Shown here: positions 58,789-64,000 of the stretch, in pieces | Position numbering within the stretch: position 1 is the first letter of the stretch | How the letters are laid out: every line of letters starts with the position of its first letter | Assembly (NCBI GenBank): GCA_027575765.1 | Contig: JANBPT010000011.1 | Coordinates: 79,122 to 143,121, forward strand | Direction: 5' to 3' | Origin: Tieghemiomyces parasiticus | Lineage: Eukaryota; Kickxellomycota; Dimargaritomycetes; Dimargaritales; Dimargaritaceae | DNA length: 64,000 nucleotides | The notes under the pieces: model-generated | What the model saw: the letters and a program-made list of their open reading frames with translations, nothing else | Databases searched by the model: none | What the model was told of the DNA's origin: nothing | Translations under genes and position numbers: made by a program

Positions 58789-60848
58789 GGCGCATGACCA
58801 GCCAGGGCAAAAAAAAAAGTAGGACGGCGTATTAGCTTTAAGGTAGAGAGGAGACAATGTGGTACATCCCAGTCATGGAATGCCAGCAGAGTAAGTGGTT
58901 GGAAAGTTTGACCCTGCGGGTTTTGGGCCATTGATGTTTCTCAACCACCTAACCTCGGGTTTCGATATCGGCTTTGGCGTTAAAGACCTACAAAACTGCG
59001 CCTGTCTCTTCACATTCTTGCGGTGGTCAGAGAGATAGTTTTTACCCCGATGCAATCTTTCCGTTGCTGCGACAGTCCGTGAATCGAAACCGTGGCCATT
59101 TTTCCTAAGCATGGCTTACTGTCAAAATCAAGAGATGGTGCCACGATACTAATATGCGTTGTTGTGGGTGCATGCCATCATCAGTACCGTGTAGGAAGGT
59201 TGTGTGTGGTGTGGTAAGGGCTTTTACCAAGCCTTTGTTTCGCTGCCGCGTCGTTTTATCGATCGTTGGGGCTAGCACTTGATGTCGCAGTAGCTAATTT
59301 ACCGAATAATCTTCCTACTCCTAAACCTCCTTATCTAGCTACCATGCTGTCCCTTCCCCCTGATGTACCCAAATGGGGCGTCTTCTCCGGTGCGACCGCG
59401 GCGAGGTCGTCCAGATTGGGCTGCCGTTGGGCCTATAATGGGTAGGGCCCGTCTATTGTCGGCGGTCGGACAGGGCGCCACCTCTACCCCTATCATCCCA
59501 TCCCTTCAGCTGACCCCGACCGCGCCGGAAGGGGGTTCAGGGTCAAGTGTGGTAGCGCATCGGGGGGGGGGTAATGGTGTTTAGTCTTCGGGTCCTTAGG
59601 ATCAAGCCGGTGGTAGAGCATTAAGGTTCTTGAAACGGCGGGGTACCTCATTGACTCTGTTGATAATGGAGCCTAAGGTTGAATCGCTCGGGGGGGGGGC
59701 GTTGCCAGCCGGTAGCCTCTAGGGCCGCCGGTGCAGGGACAAATTGGTGACCGGTCCTGGCTTCACAGCACACAGGTAATTATCTGTCCAGCCGAACGAG
59801 AGTGTGGTGATGTGGGATAAAGTGTTCCCCAGGCCGTTTAAGTTGAGGATCTGAACCCCCGTTAGGGTATATTGAGAATTTGGTACGGGCCAGCCGGTAG
59901 GACCAAGAAAGGATTGGTGGCAGGTCAACGGATGGAAGAGGCCATGTTGAGTAAGGTGTTACAATAGGTAGAAGACCAAGGTGCTTATAAGGAAAGCGGG
60001 GTCGACTGGCTGTAGGCGGGGTGCGGCGTGAGCTGGGGCCCTACGTCGGAATGAGGCATACGGGAACGGATGGTTCAACCGGAGGCCGCAGGAGGACCCC
60101 GAAGTTAGGTGATGGGCTCCCGAATCGGCCGTGCTCTGGGGGGGAGGGGTTCGTGACTGTAGGGTGCGTGGTCTAGGGGTGAGTGGGCCTCCACACCCTC
60201 TCACGTCGTGCTGGTGAATGGCTTGTCTGTGGCCAGTGAATGTAAATAGCTGATGGGATTCCTCCCATCCCAAGGGAGTGGCTCAGCTATCCGCCACATA
60301 TGCGTGCATCAGGCTGAGCTGTGATTGGCCCCATCCGACTTCGCCAGGACCGAGGAAAAATGGGTAATGGAAGGCTCAGCCCAGCCAGCAAGATGTGCTT
60401 GTTCGGGATCATGACGTCGGATCCTCGTAGAGGTTCCCACACTCGCAGGGTTTGGCAGCGACAGTGACAGCGAAAGGATGTGATGGAAGGCAGACCTGAT
60501 AAGCGCAGGGCGAAGGTGGACCGTTACGCACTCGGCCTAGCCTTCCCTCCGCCTCTTTGCCGGCGTCCGTGGGGCCGTGGCGTCACCCGCAGACACATGG
60601 TGGAGGTTGGGGAGAATAGGCGGACTGACAGTGGGTGACGACCGAGTGCCACCCACTGACGCCGTCCTGTGGGTATATAGCCGAACCAGCCGCTCGCGTC
60701 TCTCCGCCTGTGCGCTCCTTATTGCCTGTTCCTTCCTTTCGCCCTTGTCTACAAGCATACACTAACACGCTTTGAACCATCCCGTATGCCACGACCCTTC
60801 ATCCATCGTTAAACCATTTACACCTCTCTACCCTCTCAGTCCCTCGCC
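58789..60848. other. Divergent intergenic region before phosphoglucomutase
   Basis: About 2.1 kb between divergent starts. It holds two G10 homopolymers (59562-59571 and 59690-59699), the PGM TATA box at 60674-60680 and a pyrimidine-rich leader before the PGM ATG. No gene or repeat copy was recognised. Confidence 0.55.
60674..60680 (+). promoter_or_regulatory. TATA box of the phosphoglucomutase gene
   Basis: Reads TATATAG on the plus strand, about 170 bp upstream of the ATG at 60849 and ahead of a pyrimidine-rich leader. Confidence 0.55.
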
Positions 60849-62828
60849 ATGGCCTCCTCGTTTGACGTTCGTGCCGTTCAGACTACCGTATACGACGGCC
60901 AGAAGCCCGGTACGTCCGGTCTGCGCAAGCGCGTCAAGGTGTTCCAGCAGGAGCACTACACCGAAAACTTTATTCAGGCCACCCTGGATGCCGTCTCACC
61001 GGATGGCGGGGCCCAAGGCACCACCCTCGTTGTGGGCGGAGACGGCCGGTATTTCCTCCAGGAGGCCGTCCAGAAGATCGTCAAGATTGCCGCGGGCAAC
61101 AAGGTAGGTACTTCAAATGTGCCAGGGTTACCGTCCGAATAGCGTCAGTCGTGTACATGTTTACATGGCCTTGAAGATTGCGGCTGTATGCAGAGGTGGG
61201 GACCGCGCAGGTACACTTAAGAGCTGGTGCAACCCTCTTCAGTGCCGGCGGGTCCCCGCAAGGTATCGCCCCCCCCACTTCGTCGTCTAGGTACCAGAAT
61301 GCCGCCGATCCATGTTCCTCTGCTTCGCTCACCATCTTATTACGCTATTTCCGCCACTTGGCATCCGCCCTTGAACTACAACCAGGTCACCAAGCTGATC
61401 ATCGGCCAGCACGGTATCCTGTCCACGCCGGCCGCCTCTAATCTGATTCGCAAGCTCAAGGCTGACGGTGGGATTCTCCTTACCGCCTCCCACAACCCGG
61501 GCGGCCCCGACAATGACTTTGGCATCAAGTACAATGTGAGCAACGGTGGCCCCGCCCCAGAGTCCGTCACCAACCGCATCTACGAGCGCACCAAGGCTCT
61601 GACCACCTATCGGCTGGCCGACCTTCCCGACGTGGACCTGTCAGCGGTGGGCACCCATCAGTTCGCTAACTTCACCGTGGAGATTGTCGACTCGATCGAC
61701 GAGTATGTAGCCCTGATGCACCGTCTGTTTGACATTTCCCTGATCCGCAACTTCCTACGCGCCCGGAAGGATAGCTTCTCGGTGCTGTTTGACGGCATGC
61801 ATGGCGTGACTGGGCCCTACGCTCATCGTATTTTCGTCAAGGAGCTGGGCCTACCGGAAACCTCCGTCATGAACGCTCAGACTCTGCCAGACTTTGGCGG
61901 TGGCCACCCGGACCCTAACCTGACCTACGCCCACGAGCTAGTCGAGCGCGTACGCCGCGACTCAGTCAGTTTCGGCGCGGCTTCGGACGGCGACGGCGAC
62001 CGCAACATGATCATCAGCCACGACTGGTTCGTTACCCCGTCCGACTCAGTGGCTATCATCGCTGCCCACGCCCACCGTCTCCCCTATTTTAACCAGGGTC
62101 AAGTGAAGGGGTTGGCGCGCAGTATGCCTACCAGTGCAGCCCTGGACCGCGTGGCGGACAGGCAGGGCCTCGAAATGTACGAGGTCCCTACCGGCTGGAA
62201 GTTCTTTGGTAACCTCATGGACGCCGGTCAGCTATCCATCTGCGGTGAAGAGAGCTTCGGCACGGGCTCAGACCACATCCGCGAGAAAGACGGCCTGTGG
62301 GCCATCCTGGCTTGGCTCAACGTCATCGCCCACATCAGCGAGGAGCGCGGTACCACCGTAGGAATCCGTGATTTGATGGACCAGCACTACCAATCCTACG
62401 GCCGCAACTACTTCACTCGCTACGACTACGAGGAGGTGGACAGCGCCTCCGCCAATAAGGTCATGGACGTCCTTCAGGATCACATCCAGTCGCAGAAACT
62501 CGTGGGCCAAGCCCTCGGCTGCGACACGGCCAAGTTCACCGTGGCCCAACTCGACAACTTTGACTACACTGACCCCATCGACGGTAGTGTGTCGCGTAAC
62601 CAGGGTGTCCGCATCGTGTTTGATGATAGCTCGCGCATCGTGTTCCGCCTCTCTGGCACCGGATCCCAGGGTGCCACCATCCGCCTCTACATTGATAAGT
62701 ACGAGGGTGACGCCAGTGCCTGCTTCCTCGACGCCCAGGTGGCCCTCAAACCCCTCATCCAGGTCGCCCTCGAGGTATCCCAGCTGACCGCCCTGACCGG
62801 CCGCGAGAAGCCCACCGTGATCACGTAA
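60849..62828 (+). CDS. PGM: Phosphoglucomutase
   Basis: A 565-residue cytosolic enzyme interconverting glucose 1-phosphate and glucose 6-phosphate, linking glycolysis to glycogen, trehalose and cell-wall UDP-glucose. Exons: 60849-61103 and 61386-62828; donor GTAGGT, phase 0. The junction rebuilds [16 protein letters not shown], as in yeast and animal enzymes, so no exon is missing. The phosphoserine is Ser120 in TASHNPGG; the metal loop DGDGDRNM carries Asp286, Asp288 and Asp290. The sugar-binding loop [11 protein letters not shown] is at 372-382, and the C-terminal phosphate loop RLSGTGSQG is intact. Length is typical. The N-terminus ([20 protein letters not shown]) is complete, with GCC before the ATG. 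Codons end mostly in C, as in the GH17 gene, indicating strong expression. An alternative frame start inside the intron at 61227 is spurious. Confidence 0.97.
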
Positions 62829-64000
62829 ATAGGAGGGTGGGATGGCAGCGCCATATATCCTCGGGAACGGACGCGGGTTCCATAATCCAGCTGCCAGACG
62901 CTAGAGCTAAATAAATATCAATGCGTATGAATGATCCAAGGCGAGACAACTTAAATTTTAGAGACCACATCGGTACATGTGTGATGCCAGCAAAGGGCGG
63001 AGGGTAATTGGGCGAGGGCCGTACATAGTTTACTGAGCACGTAGAGGGGTGTCAAGGCGTAAGGACATCGCACTCAACAAGGTAGAAGTAATAAAAAGTG
63101 GGCGAATGGAGAAGTAGGAAGGTGGTAGGTGCTACGAATATCAGGCAATACACAACCGTAAGGGACATTCGAAGAACGAGCTTTGGGAGAACCTGGGCCC
63201 TTAATTAATATAGTTAGTTTGTGAGGTGGCCAAGTCGTTGGTCGTGGGTGAGCGATCTTGAGTGTTGTGATCCGCCGCTACCAACCACAACAAACTTCAG
63301 CATAGCCCCGAAGCTAGCTAATATCCGATCAATGTATCCGGTTGGAATTCCTCGGGTCTATTCTTGTATTACTGATAATCGCACTCACAGCGAAATAGTT
63401 TATTATTCTTGATAATGCACCCGGAAAGAGGCAGTTGCCTCCGCAGAAACTGGACCGTCACCTTCCACGTTGATCAGGGAGGCGGTGGTACATAAGGAAA
63501 ACATGAAGGTGATCCATAATTCTCAACCTCATCCCCACGAGCAACCTAATCCATCCCCCGATCACTGAACGGTGCCGAGGTTGGCTAACAACACGTACTT
63601 AAACTCTGACGGCCCTTGTCCCTTGGAGTTAAGGTCGTGTTTGAAATAAATAAGCAAAAACAATCTTGGTACTACAATTACTCCCCCGTTTCAATAACTA
63701 CCGGGCGACAACTTGACATCAGTTACGTGGTATAAAACGGGGTGCACCTGGCCCAATCGAATAAAGACCAACTTTTCCTTTAGGATTTCAATGGATGCTT
63801 CGACTCGCTTCCACAGCACAAATATTTCAAGGTTTTTTTTGGGCGACGCACAACTTAGGTAGCCAAGATTGGTGGGTTCTGGGCAACACAGAATCATTTG
63901 ATGTTTGTGTATCTAGATCAAACCTGACTTAAAAGGTGCGGCAGGGCTGCATAATGACTACCTCAACCCGTGGCCATAAAAAAATAAAGAGATGAGGAGT
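62829..64000. other. Region right of phosphoglucomutase, no supported gene
   Basis: Contains the PGM polyadenylation signal and otherwise short frames only. A 68-codon minus-strand frame at 63691-63897 has a fairly protein-like composition but is preceded by an in-frame stop, and I found no exon to join to it. Confidence 0.5.
62910..62915 (+). terminator. Polyadenylation signal of the phosphoglucomutase gene
   Basis: AATAAA 82 bp beyond the stop codon, followed by A/T-rich sequence. Confidence 0.6.

Noticed and set aside
61178..61441. Frames starting inside the phosphoglucomutase intron, including an in-frame start at 61227
   Set aside because: Splicing 61103 to 61386 restores the exact family sequence; the intron reading adds unrelated residues.
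63691..63897. 68-codon minus-strand frame near the right edge with protein-like composition
   Set aside because: It is preceded by an in-frame stop and has no recognised homology or neighbouring exon; it could be the last exon of a gene, but nothing confirms that.

Overview
The window looks like nuclear DNA of a filamentous or early-diverging fungus. The genes carry short spliceosomal introns (20 could be placed, 119 to 319 nt, all GT-AG). The proteins are eukaryotic: COP9 signalosome, H/ACA snoRNP, spliceosome-associated factors, a mitochondrial complex I assembly ATPase, a GH17 cell-wall glucanase and a class E P450. Intergenic distances are long and rich in G/C homopolymers, which would suit a Zoopagomycota or Kickxellomycotina-type genome, but I cannot fix the taxon from sequence alone. 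No viral, bacterial or plasmid-like module was seen.

Layout. Positions 1-25,400 are almost gene-free. The only convincing gene is a four-finger C2H2 transcription factor (12459-11179, minus); the rest is microsatellites, homopolymer C/G tracts, a pyrimidine-rich tract near 7.3 kb and G-rich clusters. From 25.4 kb to 62.8 kb the window is a normal gene-bearing arm with fourteen genes: a small basic probably nuclear protein (+), an orphan secreted protein (-), WBP11 (-), a secreted GH17 glucanase (+), CSN2 (-), IND1/NUBPL (-), a cytochrome P450 (-), a GVP36-like BAR protein (+), mitochondrial monothiol glutaredoxin GRX5 (+), an orphan low-complexity protein (-), NOP10 (-), BFR2/AATF (+), a SAF4/YJU2B-type splicing factor (-) and phosphoglucomutase (+). 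I reconstructed exons for the nine spliced genes from reading frame, splice sites and recalled family conservation; every junction keeps the frame.

A dispersed repeat of about 0.43-0.49 kb occurs five times between 26.4 and 53.4 kb and was not seen in the gene-poor first 25 kb. Three copies share a 311-bp core that is almost identical, and one of these diverges abruptly on both sides of the core. All five copies lie downstream of stop codons, three of them in convergent intergenic regions. The element has TG...CA-like ends, a TATA-like stretch, a conserved hairpin and an AATAAA, so a solo-LTR or other short retroelement is likely, but the class is unresolved.

Functionally the genes are mostly unlinked housekeeping. 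Loose themes are ribosome and snoRNP biogenesis (NOP10 and BFR2 share a 576-bp divergent promoter with an E-box), splicing (WBP11, SAF4/YJU2B), iron-sulfur metabolism (IND1, GRX5) and carbohydrate or cell-wall metabolism (GH17, PGM). No clear new multi-gene system was found. The most unusual items are the repeat family with its mosaic copy, the orphan secreted protein, and the heavy use of GTAGG splice donors (8 of 20).
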